A stretch of 64,000 nucleotides of DNA from Planctomycetaceae bacterium (GCA_007694185.1 RECD01000148.1:1-64000); one strand, 5' to 3'; positions 9,955-20,197 are shown, numbered from the stretch's first letter. Notes: generated from the letters alone by a model not told the origin. Made by a program: numbers and translations.

Positions 9955-10947
9955 ATGTCAAATCAGTTGCCAGCCGCTCGCGCGATGCTCCGCTCGCGCC
10001 ACTGCCTCGTCACCGGGGGCGCGGGATTCATCGGCTCGAACCTCGTCGATGCGCTGCTCGATTGCGGCGCCCCTGTGACGGTGCTGGACAACTTCAGCAC
10101 GGGTGACCGCGGCAACCTGAAGCGGTGGGCAGGCGACGAGCGATTGACGTTGATCGAAGGCGATGCCGCCGACGCAGCAATCGTGGAGGCGGCGGTCTCG
10201 GGTGTCGACACGATCTTTCACTTGGCGGCGATGGCCAGCGTCCCGCGGAGCGTGCGTGAACCGGCACTCTGTCACGCTTGGACGACGACATCGACGGTGC
10301 AGTTGTTGCAGGCCGCTCACCGCCAAGGCATTCGGCGGTTGGTGTTGGCCTCGACCAGTGCCGTGTATGGCAATTCGCCGGTCGCGGTCAAAGCGGAAAC
10401 GACGCCGACCGACCCGATCTCGCCCTACGCGGCGGCGAAGTTGGCTTCCGAACACTTCGCTCGGGCGTTTAGCGCGTCGCTGGGGTTGTCCACGGTGATC
10501 CTACGTTTCTTCAACGTCTTTGGCCCCCGACAGGACCCGGGGAGCGAATACAGCGCCGTGATCCCGCGGTTCGTTTCACGAGCTTTGGCGGGCGAGTCGC
10601 CGACGCTGTATGGCGACGGGGAACAGACACGGGATTTTGTCTACGTCGAGGACGTCATTCAGGCGAACCTGTTGGCGTCGACGGCCAGCGGCGTCGACGG
10701 CGAAGTCTTCAACATCGCCCGTGGCGAGCCGACGACGCTGTGGGGGCTGCTCGAGATCCTGCAAACGCTGCTCGGCACCCGCGTGGAACCGCTGCGTGAA
10801 CCGCCGCGTGAGGGCGACGTGCGGCATTCCACCGCCGACATCACTCGGGCCCATCAGCGACTCGGGTACGAGCCGGCGGTCGAGCTCGGCGAGGGGCTTC
10901 GCCGCAGCATCGATTACTACCGCGAGCGAGCCGGCCACGGCGGCTGA
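9955..10947 (+). CDS. NAD-dependent nucleotide-sugar epimerase/dehydratase
   Basis: Extended short-chain dehydrogenase of 330 residues. The Rossmann motif TGGAGFIGSN binds NAD. The catalytic region has STSAVYGNS and the YAAAK pair of Tyr and Lys. RFFNVFGPRQDP and the C-terminal YGDGEQTRDFVYVEDV are the substrate-side motifs of UDP-glucose 4-epimerase-like enzymes. Probably makes a nucleotide sugar for surface polysaccharide, but the sugar is not determined. It is convergent with the sigma factor gene, with 37 bases between the stops. Confidence 0.9.
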   Translation: MSNQLPAARAMLRSRHCLVTGGAGFIGSNLVDALLDCGAPVTVLDNFSTGDRGNLKRWAGDERLTLIEGDAADAAIVEAAVSGVDTIFHLAAMASVPRSVREPALCHAWTTTSTVQLLQAAHRQGIRRLVLASTSAVYGNSPVAVKAETTPTDPISPYAAAKLASEHFARAFSASLGLSTVILRFFNVFGPRQDPGSEYSAVIPRFVSRALAGESPTLYGDGEQTRDFVYVEDVIQANLLASTASGVDGEVFNIARGEPTTLWGLLEILQTLLGTRVEPLREPPREGDVRHSTADITRAHQRLGYEPAVELGEGLRRSIDYYRERAGHGG

Positions 10948-10984
10948 TCTGTCGGTCCGCCGGGCCGCACCGGCAATCGCCGTC

Positions 10985-12592
10985 TCACAGCAGGTCGGCC
11001 GCCGGTTCGTTACAAACCCACTCGGCCCCGTCCAAGAAGCTGGCGAGCGACTTGGAACGGTAGGGTTGTTGCAACTTCCGCACCGCCTTGCTCTCGATCT
11101 GGCGGACGCGTTCACGGGTCACTTGAAAGATCTTCCCCACCTCTTCGAGCGTGTAGGTGTAGCCGTCAGCGAGGCCGTAGCGAAGCCGCAGGATTTCGCG
11201 TTCGCGGTAATTCAGCGATTCCATCGCGCAATCGATCTGCTTTTTCAACGCCTCGCGGTGGGAATCCTGCAGCGGGTCGACGTCGCGATGATCTTCTAAG
11301 AATTCGCCGAACACGCTCTCGTCGCTATCACCTAGAGGCTGATCGAGCGACAGTGGCTGGCGGCTCATCTTGATCACCACACGGGTCTCGTCGACCGACA
11401 TGCCGGCGCGAGCCGCGATCTCTTCGGCCGAAGGTTCCCTGCCATGGGCTTGGACCAGGTCGCGGATGATTTGGCGGACGCGGTTCATCGTCTCGATCAT
11501 GTGTACCGGGACGCGGATCGTGCGGCTTTGGTCCGCGATCGCGCGGGTGATCGCTTGGCGGATCCACCAGGTCGCATACGTGCTGAACTTGTAGCCGCGA
11601 GCATGTTCGAACTTGTCGACGGCCCGCATCAGGCCGGTGTTGCCCTCTTGGATCAGATCCAGAAACGACAGGCCGCGATTGCGATACTTTTTCGCGATCG
11701 AGACGACCAGCCGCAGGTTGCCGGCCGACAGCACCCGTTTGGCCGCGTCGTAGTCCTCGCGGAGCGAGTCGGTTTGGGTGATCCGTCGGTCCAGGGTCGG
11801 GGGGGTTTCCAGCGTCAGCCGCATCAGGTGATGCAGTTCGGCTCGCAACGCGGGAAGCGAGGGCGTGCCGGGCATGGTCGACAACTTCTTGGTCGCCAGC
11901 AAGCGGCGGATTTCTCGCATTCGGTCATTGGCTTGTCGGAGTCGCTCGAACAGCGGCTGTAACTTTCCGGTCCGCAAGTTCATCTCTTCGACCAGGCGGA
12001 CCGCCTTGTTCCTCCGGATCACCAGGTTCCGCCACGCGGCACGGCGTCGACGCATCGGCACGCGGGGGTTCACGGCGGTCAAATAGTCGTGGCGATTCAG
12101 CTTCAGCAGGGCTCGCAGGGTTTGGCAATTCGGAACGATCCGCAGCATGATCGCTTTCTTCTCGACCGCGTTCGTCACGCTGACTTCGATCGTGCGATCG
12201 AGCCGCAGTTTTTTATCGCGAACCTGTTCGAGTAACCGCAACGCCCCACGGAGCATGAAATCGGTTCCGATCATGCGGTGGCGATAACGATCGCGGGTCC
12301 GCTCGATTTGTCGTGCCGCGGAGACTTCCTGGTCGCGGTTTAGCAGCGGGATTTGGCCCATCTGCATCAGGTACATGCGGATCGGGTCTTCGGTCAGGTC
12401 CGTGCCACCGGTTCCGCCAGCCAATTCTCGGCGGGCCAGCAACGCGTCGCAGTCCTCGTCCAGGTCGATCAGATCGTCTTCCAGAAAATCGTCCACCTCC
12501 GATTGCCCCATCACGCGACCGCGTCGATCGACCGATTCCTCCGCGTCAAAAGCGTCGTCCTGCAAACTTCGGCGGCTCATTTTCTTGGGCAT
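10985..12592 (-). CDS. rpoD: Primary RNA polymerase sigma factor, sigma-70
   Basis: Directs RNA polymerase to housekeeping promoters. The 535 residues from the ATG at 12592 ([13 protein letters not shown]) begin with an acidic leader, then region 1.2 ([20 protein letters not shown]). A long non-conserved region follows, then region 2 ([19 protein letters not shown] and [13 protein letters not shown]), region 3 and region 4.2 ([20 protein letters not shown]). An in-frame start at 12691 would add 33 unlikely residues. The strong region 2 and 4.2 conservation fits a group 1 factor; a close paralogue cannot be excluded. Confidence 0.93.
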   Translation of the reverse strand: MPKKMSRRSLQDDAFDAEESVDRRGRVMGQSEVDDFLEDDLIDLDEDCDALLARRELAGGTGGTDLTEDPIRMYLMQMGQIPLLNRDQEVSAARQIERTRDRYRHRMIGTDFMLRGALRLLEQVRDKKLRLDRTIEVSVTNAVEKKAIMLRIVPNCQTLRALLKLNRHDYLTAVNPRVPMRRRRAAWRNLVIRRNKAVRLVEEMNLRTGKLQPLFERLRQANDRMREIRRLLATKKLSTMPGTPSLPALRAELHHLMRLTLETPPTLDRRITQTDSLREDYDAAKRVLSAGNLRLVVSIAKKYRNRGLSFLDLIQEGNTGLMRAVDKFEHARGYKFSTYATWWIRQAITRAIADQSRTIRVPVHMIETMNRVRQIIRDLVQAHGREPSAEEIAARAGMSVDETRVVIKMSRQPLSLDQPLGDSDESVFGEFLEDHRDVDPLQDSHREALKKQIDCAMESLNYREREILRLRYGLADGYTYTLEEVGKIFQVTRERVRQIESKAVRKLQQPYRSKSLASFLDGAEWVCNEPAADLL

Positions 12593-13016
12593 GAACAGAT
12601 CCTCGTCGTCTCGGGCCTCCGGATGATCCAGCGAACCCAGTGACCATGCAGGGAGAATGCCGAGCGAAAGGGTGCAATAGGCCAAAGACATAGTAAACCG
12701 TTGCTATGTAGTGACTTAGGCTTCAAAATCCGGCCCAAAACTGCTGGGGCGGCGTGGCCCGAGGGCAACACCGCTGTGGTTTTTGGGCATCATCCGTTGA
12801 GATCCTGGTTGGGCGCCGTCGGCGATCGTGCCCGTCACTGGAAACGTAGGACGAAAAACGGGACTGTGCGGCGAGCATTTCTTGCGCAGGGCGAAAGGTC
12901 GACGGAATCGGACCACCGATAACGGAAAAAATGGTTAAGATGGCCGCCGTCGGATGAAGTTGTCCGACCGGATCGACCGTTGCGATTGGCTTTGGCGGCA
13001 AGGCTGACTTTCAAAA
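12593..13016. other. Divergent intergenic region, rpoD to GlnE-like gene
   Basis: About 420 bases between divergent starts. I see no credible gene. A small inverted repeat (six-base arms 12949-12954 and 12963-12968, eight-base loop) sits just upstream of the GlnE-like start, in its presumed leader. No convincing -35/-10 pair was found for either gene. Confidence 0.4.
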
Positions 13017-16000
13017 ATGGATAATGCGCTCGGTCCTGGGAACTTGGATAGCATTGCTTCGCTTCCGGTTCCGCGGGATCTGCTCAATAAGCTTCGCGGC
13101 CACTTGGAGACCTTGCTGCCGTTGACACCCGAGCCGCCGGAGGTTTTGGCGAGGCTGGGGCGTTATGTCGAAGCGGCCCGCAGCCCGACGTCGCTATTGG
13201 CTTTCTTTGATCGCGACGTGACGTCGCTCGAGAGCCTGTTGAAGCTGCTGGGGGCTGGCGATCGGTTGGCGGACCGGTTGATCGCCGACCCGGAATCGTT
13301 TGACCTCGCGCTGGTCAGCGGCGGGGCGCCGGCGCCTCGCGAGGTCTTGATCGACGAGATGGTTGCCGAGATGGAGGCGTTGGCACGCTGTGGCGGTGAC
13401 CTCTCGGCGCTGGCGGCGCTGATTCGGGCGGTCGTCGGCCGCGAGCGGCTGCGGATCGCCTATGCCGAATTCGTAGCCGGTGCCCCTCCGCAGCAGGTGG
13501 TCTCGGAATTGACCGTCTTGGCCGAGGCGGTCATCGAGTCGGCGTTGCATTTTTCGTCAGCCCGGATGGCAACACGATACGGCGTCCCGCGAACCCCGGA
13601 CGGGTCGCCGGGACGGGTCGCCGTGATCGGTTTGGGACGGCTCGGCAGCGGCGAACTGAGCTACGGTTGTCCGTTGGAACTGATGTTCCTCTGCGACCTG
13701 TGCGGTCCGAGCGACGGGCCGGAAAACTTGCCCGGTGACGAATACTTTGCGGCGTTGGTCCGCGACGTGGTGGCGATCGTCGCTGCCCACAGCGGCCCGG
13801 GACCCGAGCAGGCGGCCGGTACCGGGCTGGCGTTCGCGGTCGAAGGCCCGTTGTTCGACGTGTCTTTGGCGAAGCGGCCGTTGGGAGAAGCGGGGCCACC
13901 GGCTTGCACCGTGACCGAAGCGGAGCGGCATTACCAGTCGGTGGGCAGGACGTGGGAGCGGTTGCTGCACACTCACAGCCGCGTCGTCGCCGGCAACCGG
14001 GAACTGGGCGAGCAGTTTTTACGGCGGATCGAACCGTGGGTTTATCGACGCTTCGGCGAATCGGCCGACCGGGAGGGGATCCAGACGCTCGCCGGAAAAT
14101 TGTCGCGTCACATCGTGGCAGCCGCTGATCCTAACCCTGCGGTTCCCGAGCCCGTCGATGGAGAGTCGTCGAAGCGGGCCCCGCAGGCCGGTCCTTTCGG
14201 GCAAGACCGGGCGTCGATCGAGGTTCGGCTCGTCGCCGGAGGGCTGAACGATATCGAATCGGTCGTCAGCTTGCTGCGGGTGATCTACGGTATCGAATCG
14301 ACGCCTGTCCGCTCGCTCGGGACGCTCGAAGCGATCGAAGGCCTGTTGACTGCGGGGCACATCTCGGCCTCGGACGCCGCTAGCCTCCAGGAGGCTTTCG
14401 CCTGGCTGACCCGCTGTGAACATGCCCAGGAAGTCGATTCCGGCACCGGGAATTCCGATCGCACCGTCGCTTGGAACTTGGGATACCGCGACGGGGCCGG
14501 GCAGTCGGACGTGGCGGCGTTTCACGCCGCTTTGGCAGCATCGCTCCGATCGGTTCGGCCGGTAATCGCCGCGTTGTTGGAGCGGTCCGGTGTGTTGGCG
14601 ACCGACACGCCGATCGAAACCGAATTGCTGCTCGATCCCGAACCGGACCAAGATCTGGCCGCTCGCGTCCTGCGGGCTCACGGCATGGCCGATCCGGTAA
14701 CGGCCATGGTCGACTTGCAACGACTGGCGGCCGAGCCCGTGCCTTACCTGTCGGGGCGCAAGTGTCGCCACCACCTGGCCGCGATCGCCCCGACGCTGCT
14801 GGCCGAAATCAGCCGTTCGCCCGCCCCGGCGGCGACACTGCGGACCCTGGCCGAGGTCAGCGATTCCTTGGGCGGTAAGGCGACGTTGTGGGAATTGATG
14901 GGGACATCCCCCGCGGCGATGTCGCTGCTCGTCCGGCTCTGCGCGTGCAGCCCCTATCTGGCCGGAATCCTGGTTCGCAATCCGGGGATGATCGATGAAC
15001 TGATCGATTCCCTGTTACTCGATCGGCTGCCATCCGCCGCCTGGTTGGAAGCTTCCTCAACCGAACTGTGTCGAGGGGCGTCCGACATCCGCGCGGTGAT
15101 GCAAGGCTTCAAGAACGGCGCCCACCTACAGATCGGCGTCCGCGACCTGTTGGGCAAGGAATCGCTCGAAGCGACCCACGCGTCATTGGCCTGCACCGCC
15201 GAATCGATCCTGCGGCGGACCAGCGAAGCGGTGACGCGGGAGTTATCCGAACAATACGGCGACCCGGTCACCGAGGACGGCGCCCCCGTGGAACTTGTCA
15301 TCCTGGCCGTCGGCAAACTCGGGGCCCGCGAACCGAATTATCACAGTGATCTGCAACTCTGTTTCCTCTACACCGCCGATTGCCAGACCCGGCGTCGGGT
15401 CGGCGGCCACCGGACGACGACGACCACGGCGAAATTTTTTGGCGAAGTCGCTCGGCGGACGATCGAGGTGCTGCATGATCGAACGGGCGGCACGCGGTTG
15501 TTCGAACTCGGCATGCCGCTGGGGCTCCAGGGCCCGGCGCCGGAGCGCGGACCGGCGGTCTCGGTCGAAACTTTCGCCGCCCACTTCCGGCATGGGAAGG
15601 CGACACTGACCGAACGGTTGTCGATCTGCAAGGCGCGAGCGATCTCGGGCCGATCCGAAACCCGTCGAGCGATCGATGCCCAGGTCCGCGGGTTGTTGGC
15701 CTCGGGCGAATGGTACAAGGGGATCGCCCAACAGGTGCTCGACTTGCGATTGGCGATGGAAGATTCAGCGGCGAATGACAACCTGAAGCGGGCCGAAGGG
15801 GGTACGGTCGATGTCGAGTTGGCCACCCAAACCTTGCAACTCTGTCATGCGGCCCGCCATCCGGATATCCTGGTCCCCGGCACGATCGAAGCCTTGGGTC
15901 GGATCGCCGACGCCGGTCTGGTCGAGCGCGACTTGGCGGATGGCTTACGGGACAACTACCGGGCGCTGCGGGAGGTCGAATCGAAACTCCGACTGCTCGA

Positions 16001-16163
16001 CACGCCGGCCCGCCACGAAATCCCATCGGATTCCGACTCGTTGAAGCGACTCGCGTTCTTGCTGAACCTTCCCGACGCGGATCAGATTGTCGCGACCTGT
16101 CGCGAAGTCCGCGCCGCCAACCGTGAACTTTTCCTGACCGTCATCCGAAAGCTTTCCGAATGA
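13017..16163 (+). CDS. GlnE-like two-domain protein, probable pseudoenzyme
   Basis: Has the length (1048 residues) and two-fold domain order of glutamine synthetase adenylyltransferase/adenylyl-removase. Each half keeps the G-x-G-[KR]-L-G-x-x-E lead-in of the nucleotidyltransferase site. The catalytic carboxylates are largely gone. In the first half the SDxDL element reads C-P-L-E-L (P219, E221) and the later VDLRLRP Asp aligns with Ser283. In the second half the pair reads D778-L-Q780 and the VDMRLRP Asp becomes Gly832. Adenylyl transfer or removal is therefore doubtful; a glutamine-sensing or scaffold role is only a guess. Its last four bases, ATGA, are also the start of the dehydratase gene. 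No glnA or glnB is in view. Confidence 0.85.
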   Translation: MDNALGPGNLDSIASLPVPRDLLNKLRGHLETLLPLTPEPPEVLARLGRYVEAARSPTSLLAFFDRDVTSLESLLKLLGAGDRLADRLIADPESFDLALVSGGAPAPREVLIDEMVAEMEALARCGGDLSALAALIRAVVGRERLRIAYAEFVAGAPPQQVVSELTVLAEAVIESALHFSSARMATRYGVPRTPDGSPGRVAVIGLGRLGSGELSYGCPLELMFLCDLCGPSDGPENLPGDEYFAALVRDVVAIVAAHSGPGPEQAAGTGLAFAVEGPLFDVSLAKRPLGEAGPPACTVTEAERHYQSVGRTWERLLHTHSRVVAGNRELGEQFLRRIEPWVYRRFGESADREGIQTLAGKLSRHIVAAADPNPAVPEPVDGESSKRAPQAGPFGQDRASIEVRLVAGGLNDIESVVSLLRVIYGIESTPVRSLGTLEAIEGLLTAGHISASDAASLQEAFAWLTRCEHAQEVDSGTGNSDRTVAWNLGYRDGAGQSDVAAFHAALAASLRSVRPVIAALLERSGVLATDTPIETELLLDPEPDQDLAARVLRAHGMADPVTAMVDLQRLAAEPVPYLSGRKCRHHLAAIAPTLLAEISRSPAPAATLRTLAEVSDSLGGKATLWELMGTSPAAMSLLVRLCACSPYLAGILVRNPGMIDELIDSLLLDRLPSAAWLEASSTELCRGASDIRAVMQGFKNGAHLQIGVRDLLGKESLEATHASLACTAESILRRTSEAVTRELSEQYGDPVTEDGAPVELVILAVGKLGAREPNYHSDLQLCFLYTADCQTRRRVGGHRTTTTTAKFFGEVARRTIEVLHDRTGGTRLFELGMPLGLQGPAPERGPAVSVETFAAHFRHGKATLTERLSICKARAISGRSETRRAIDAQVRGLLASGEWYKGIAQQVLDLRLAMEDSAANDNLKRAEGGTVDVELATQTLQLCHAARHPDILVPGTIEALGRIADAGLVERDLADGLRDNYRALREVESKLRLLDTPARHEIPSDSDSLKRLAFLLNLPDADQIVATCREVRAANRELFLTVIRKLSE

Positions 16164-17893
16164 GTTCTCCCGAACCCCGTGACCCCGCCCGCCTCCGCTC
16201 CGCCCGCTGGTTCGCCCCCGATGACCTCCGCTCCTTCGGCCACCGCTCGCGGCTGAAGGGGATGGGATTTGACGACGCCGATTACAAAGACCGGCCCGTC
16301 ATCGCGATCTTGAACACCTGGAGCGACCTGAATACCTGCCACTCGCACTTTCGCGAACGGGCCCAAGACGTCCGCCGAGGGATCCTGCAAGCCGGCGGCT
16401 TCCCGGTCGAAGTCCCGGTGATGTCGCTCGGCGAAATGCTGATGAAGCCGACCACGATGCTCTATCGCAACCTGTTGGCGATGGAGGTCGAGGAGGTCCT
16501 GCGGTGCCACCCGATCGACGCCGCCGTGTTGATGGGCGGTTGTGACAAGACTGTCCCCGCGATGCTGATGGGGGCGATCAGCGCCGACATCCCCAGCATC
16601 TTTTTGCCGGCCGGCCCGATGCTGAGGGCGCGCTGGAAAACCGAAACGCTCGGCAGCGGCAGTGACGCCTGGAAATTTTGGGACCAACGGGGGGCGGGGC
16701 TGCTGTGTGACGCCGATTGGAACCAGGTCGAGAACTGCATCGCCCGCAGCGCGGGGACCTGCATGACGATGGGTACCGCCAGCACGATGGCCTGCGTCGC
16801 CGAATCGCTCGGGTTCACCCTCGTCGGGGCGGCGGCAACGCCGTCGGTGATCGCGGACCACGCGCGGTTGGGAGTGCGGACCGGCCGCCGGGCGGTCGAA
16901 CTGGCATGGGACGGGCCGCGCCCCGCCGACCTGGTGACCTCGGATTCGATCGACAACGCGTTGACGACGGCATTGGCGATCGGCGGTTCCACCAACGCGA
17001 TCGTTCACCTGATCGCCCTGGCCGGTCGGGCCGGCATCCCGCTGACGCTCGAAAGGTTCGACGAACTTTCGCGACGAACGCCGGTAATCGGCGACCTGCG
17101 GCCGGGCGGCCGCTTCTTGATGGAAGACTTCTACGATGCCGGTGGCCTCCCGGCTCTGCTGAATCTGCTGCGCGACCTGCTGAACCTCGATTGTCCGACC
17201 GTCAACGGAACGACGCTGGGACAACAGGTCACCGATGCAGAAGTGATCAACTCGGAAGTGATCCGACCGCGTGAAAATCCGGTCTCAGTCAGCGGCGGTA
17301 CCTGCGTGCTCCGCGGGAACCTCGCCCCGGACGGTTGCGTCATCAAACCGCTCGGGGCCGACCCGCGATTGCAGCGACACCGCGGACCGGCACTGGTCTT
17401 CGAAGACTACCCCGATATGAAGGCGCGGCTGGACGATCCCGATTTGGACGTCACCGCCGACACGGTGCTGATCCTCCGCAGCGCCGGTCCGCTGGGGGCT
17501 CCCGGGTTTCCCGAATGGGGCATGCTGCCGATCCCGAAGAAGCTGTTGCGGGCGGGCGTGCGAGACATGGTTCGGATCAGCGACGCGAGGATGAGCGGCA
17601 CCAGCTACGGGACGTGCGTGCTGCACGTCGCCCCGGAAAGCCACCTCGGCGGCCCGCTCGCGCTCGTCCGAACCGGCGACACGATCGAACTCGATGTCGC
17701 GGCCAGGAAACTCCATTGGGATTGCCCGGCGGAAGAGATCGCGCGTCGCAAAGCGGCGTGGGTACCGCCGACACCGAAGTTCGATCGTGGCTACGGGCAA
17801 CTCTTTGCCCGCCACATCACTCAAGCCGATCAAGGCTGCGATTTCGATTTTCTCGCCGGCCGATCGCCCGGACAGGAACCGGGGATTTTTTAG
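16160..17893 (+). CDS. IlvD/Edd-family sugar-acid dehydratase
   Basis: Dehydratase of 577 residues, closest in pattern to L-arabinonate/D-xylonate dehydratases of the IlvD/Edd family, which carry an iron-sulfur cluster and remove water from a sugar acid to give a 2-keto-3-deoxy acid. The three expected cluster cysteines are C60 (NTWSDLNTC), C128 (GGCDKTVP) and C201 (GTCMTMGTAST). The IGGSTNA and RISDARMSGTSYG motifs are intact. Dihydroxyacid dehydratase (ilvD) activity is less likely because the N-terminus (RSARWFAPDDLRSFGHRS) matches the sugar-acid branch. Start and preceding stop overlap as ATGA, implying translational coupling to the GlnE-like gene. Confidence 0.9.
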   Translation: MSSPEPRDPARLRSARWFAPDDLRSFGHRSRLKGMGFDDADYKDRPVIAILNTWSDLNTCHSHFRERAQDVRRGILQAGGFPVEVPVMSLGEMLMKPTTMLYRNLLAMEVEEVLRCHPIDAAVLMGGCDKTVPAMLMGAISADIPSIFLPAGPMLRARWKTETLGSGSDAWKFWDQRGAGLLCDADWNQVENCIARSAGTCMTMGTASTMACVAESLGFTLVGAAATPSVIADHARLGVRTGRRAVELAWDGPRPADLVTSDSIDNALTTALAIGGSTNAIVHLIALAGRAGIPLTLERFDELSRRTPVIGDLRPGGRFLMEDFYDAGGLPALLNLLRDLLNLDCPTVNGTTLGQQVTDAEVINSEVIRPRENPVSVSGGTCVLRGNLAPDGCVIKPLGADPRLQRHRGPALVFEDYPDMKARLDDPDLDVTADTVLILRSAGPLGAPGFPEWGMLPIPKKLLRAGVRDMVRISDARMSGTSYGTCVLHVAPESHLGGPLALVRTGDTIELDVAARKLHWDCPAEEIARRKAAWVPPTPKFDRGYGQLFARHITQADQGCDFDFLAGRSPGQEPGIF

Positions 17894-17942
17894 GGGAGGC
17901 TTGGTGATCGCAGCGGCGTGACCGTTCGCGAGGGCTGCGGCG

Positions 17943-18923
17943 TTATCCGGATACCGCTTCGGGTTTGACTTCGAGCAACCGACAGGCCATTCGGTCGATC
18001 CATTCCGCACGAGCCAATCCCACCTTCAGCGGCGTCGGGATGCCGGATTCGCCCCAGTAGGCCCCCGCCAATTGCCCGGTCACCGCACCCGTCGTGTCGG
18101 CGTCATCCCCCAGATTGACCGCTCGCAGGACAGCTTGCTCGAAGTCGTTGGCCTCGTGAAAAGCCCACAACGCGGCTTCCAAGCTTTTCACGACCCAACC
18201 TGTGCCTCGGATTTCGGGTGGCCGCTTGTGACGAAAACTGCCACGGGCGATCGAGCTGATCGTCGGATGCAGCGGCTTGATATTTTCGAGTCGCCGTAAG
18301 CCTTGCCAATCCGGCTTCAGGACCTCTTCCCGATCATCCCCTCGAATCAAGGCCGCGATCAACGTCGCCAAGTAACGGCACGCGGACAAGCAGGCTTCGT
18401 GGGCATGGGTCGGCAGACTCGATTGCTCCGCCAAGCCAACGAGTTCCTCCAGCCGATCGGGGAAATACTCCGCGTAACGGATCGGGACCGGCGCCAGACG
18501 CATGATCGATCCGTTTCCACAAGCGTGCTCTGAATTGTCTCCCGAGCGGTAAGCTTCCCCGCTTTTCAGATAACGCCACAACGACTCGCGAGTCGTCATG
18601 CCGATGTCAAAGCACTGGTCGTTGACCGACAAGTAACCGTCCTGCCACCAGCGGATATACCGCTTGGCCTGATCATCCAAATTCCAACCGACCTCGGCGA
18701 TGCTTTCGGCTAACGCCAAAGCCATGCTGGTGTCGTCGGTCCACTGTCCCGGCTCAAGCCGATGAGGTCCGCCGCCACGATAGCCGTCGACCGGCGCGAA
18801 ACTGCCCGGCGGCATGAACTCGACCGCCGCACCCAACGCGTCGCCAATCGCCAACCCGAACAGACAACCGCGACCGCGATCATGACAATCCAAGGCTTCG
18901 ACCATGCCCGCACTCGACCTCAC
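17943..18923 (-). CDS. ADP-ribosylglycohydrolase family protein
   Basis: DraG/ARH-type hydrolase that would remove ADP-ribose from proteins or small molecules. The di-metal site motifs are intact: GLAIGDALGAAVEF near residue 25, WTDDTSMAL near 65, and GDDADTTGAVTGQLAG near the C-terminus. The length of 326 residues is normal. Convergent with the dehydratase gene, 49 bases away. Although DraG enzymes can control nitrogenase, no nitrogenase genes are seen here, so the substrate is unknown. Confidence 0.9.
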   Translation of the reverse strand: MRSSAGMVEALDCHDRGRGCLFGLAIGDALGAAVEFMPPGSFAPVDGYRGGGPHRLEPGQWTDDTSMALALAESIAEVGWNLDDQAKRYIRWWQDGYLSVNDQCFDIGMTTRESLWRYLKSGEAYRSGDNSEHACGNGSIMRLAPVPIRYAEYFPDRLEELVGLAEQSSLPTHAHEACLSACRYLATLIAALIRGDDREEVLKPDWQGLRRLENIKPLHPTISSIARGSFRHKRPPEIRGTGWVVKSLEAALWAFHEANDFEQAVLRAVNLGDDADTTGAVTGQLAGAYWGESGIPTPLKVGLARAEWIDRMACRLLEVKPEAVSG

Positions 18924-19439
18924 CGATCAGTAAAAACGAACGAAATCCGCAACGCCTGCACGCCCAACCGCAGTTTCCCACTTGCCCGCAGGTGCCCGAG
19001 TTGCCCGAGTTGCCCGCCCGACGGATCTTCCGAAGGCATTGACGAAGGCCGTGAAACCTCCAACGCGGGCGCGACAGTCGATTATATCATCGTCGGGGTT
19101 GAGGATGGCTAGTCCCCAAAAGAAACAAAGCGCGTCCGGCGCAACTTCCGACCAAAACTCGGTTGCGGTGCCGGCCGCCGGATTCCAGCACTGCTCGCCG
19201 GCTACCCGCCCGGGGCTTGGGTACCGGTTCACGGGCGTGACACGAGAGCAGCAACCGGCGTCATCGACTCGGATCGCCTGGCCAGATCGCTCGGTTCACG
19301 TCCGGCTGAGTCGGCAGGCGTTTCGCCGGCGGTGTGGAGACCGGTCCAACGCCCCTGTCATCGGGGCACGATACCTCGACAACAGGGGATTGGTCCGAAG
19401 GATACTGCCACCAGTCGACCTGAAGCGGCAGGCAAGACG
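18924..19439. other. Intergenic region with short GC-rich tandem repeat
   Basis: About 515 bases with no credible coding frame; open frames here have shadow-like composition. A 9-base unit, TTGCCCGAG, occurs in about four imperfect copies at 18982-19017. This may be replication slippage; no function is assigned. Confidence 0.4.
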
Positions 19440-20063
19440 TCACTTGGCGGCGGCGAAGCGAGCGGCGACCGCGTCCCAATCGACGACGTTCCAGAACGCG
19501 GCGATGTAGTCCGGCCGCCGGTTTTGGTAGTTCAGATAGTACGCGTGTTCCCAAACGTCCAGACCGAGGATCGGCGTGCCGGCGATGCCGGCGACCGTGG
19601 CCCCCATCAATGGCGAATCCTGATTCGCGGTGCTGCCGACCTTGAGCGCCCCGCTGTCCACGTACAGCCAAGCCCAACCGCTGCCGAAACGGGTAGCCGC
19701 GGCGGCATTGAACTTAGTCTTCAGCTCTTCCAGCGACCCGAAGGCCGCATCGATTGCGGTCGCCAATTCGCCGCTGGGCGATCCGCCCTTGCCCGGGCCC
19801 ATCACCCCCCAAAACAGCGAATGGTTGGCGTGGCCGCCACCGTTGTTGCGGACGGCGCCCCGCTTGTCCTCGGGGACCGCCGACAAGTCGCTGATCAGCG
19901 CCTCGACAGCGAGCGATTCCAGTGGCGTGCCGGCGACCGCCGCGTTCACGTTGTTGATGTAGGCTTGGTGGTGTTTCGTATGGTGGATCTCCATCGTCCG
20001 AGCGTCGATGTGTGGCTCTAACGCGTCGTAAGCGTAAGGCAGGCTGGGTAGTGTGTATGCCAT
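19440..20063 (-). CDS. sodA: Superoxide dismutase, Mn-type by signature
   Basis: Converts superoxide to oxygen and hydrogen peroxide. The 207 residues start [17 protein letters not shown]. Metal ligand regions are [19 protein letters not shown] and [18 protein letters not shown]. The Gly in [13 protein letters not shown] together with Gln in ANQDSPLMG is the residue pair usual for manganese rather than iron enzymes, so Mn is favoured, though cambialistic use is possible. Divergent from the ECF-like sigma gene, sharing a 353-base regulatory region with an operator-like palindrome. Confidence 0.96.
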   Translation of the reverse strand: MAYTLPSLPYAYDALEPHIDARTMEIHHTKHHQAYINNVNAAVAGTPLESLAVEALISDLSAVPEDKRGAVRNNGGGHANHSLFWGVMGPGKGGSPSGELATAIDAAFGSLEELKTKFNAAAATRFGSGWAWLYVDSGALKVGSTANQDSPLMGATVAGIAGTPILGLDVWEHAYYLNYQNRRPDYIAAFWNVVDWDAVAARFAAAK

Positions 20064-20134
20064 GATGCTCAGGAACTCCTCGGTTCTGCGGGGAAAGGAT
20101 GGGGGGCTGCGGTTCCGCCCGTGACGAAGCGCCG

Positions 20135-20163
20135 CCTATCCGCAAAGCGTATCGGTTTGGCAA
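20135..20163 (-). promoter_or_regulatory. Candidate sigma-70 promoter for sod
   Basis: On the minus strand, -35 TTGCCA (20158-20163) and -10 GATAGG (20135-20140) are separated by 17 bases, about 70 bases before the sod ATG. The -10 match is moderate. Confidence 0.35.
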
Positions 20164-20180
20164 CCGCTTCGGAACCGGTC

Positions 20181-20197
20181 CGGCCCATGATGGGCCG
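20181..20197. promoter_or_regulatory. Operator-like perfect palindrome
   Basis: CGGCCCAT-G-ATGGGCCG is a perfect inverted repeat with eight-base arms and a one-base centre. It lies 18 bases upstream of the candidate sod -35 box and between the two divergent genes. The symmetry fits a dimeric regulator site; which protein binds is unknown. Confidence 0.4.

Noticed and set aside
17943-18923. ADP-ribosylglycohydrolase as part of a nitrogenase control system with the GlnE-like gene
   Set aside because: No nitrogenase, DraT or PII gene is visible, and the gene is convergent rather than co-transcribed.
18982-19509. Possible 175-codon gene in the region before sod
   Set aside because: Composition is shadow-like, it overlaps the sod 3' end from the other strand, and it has no recognisable feature.
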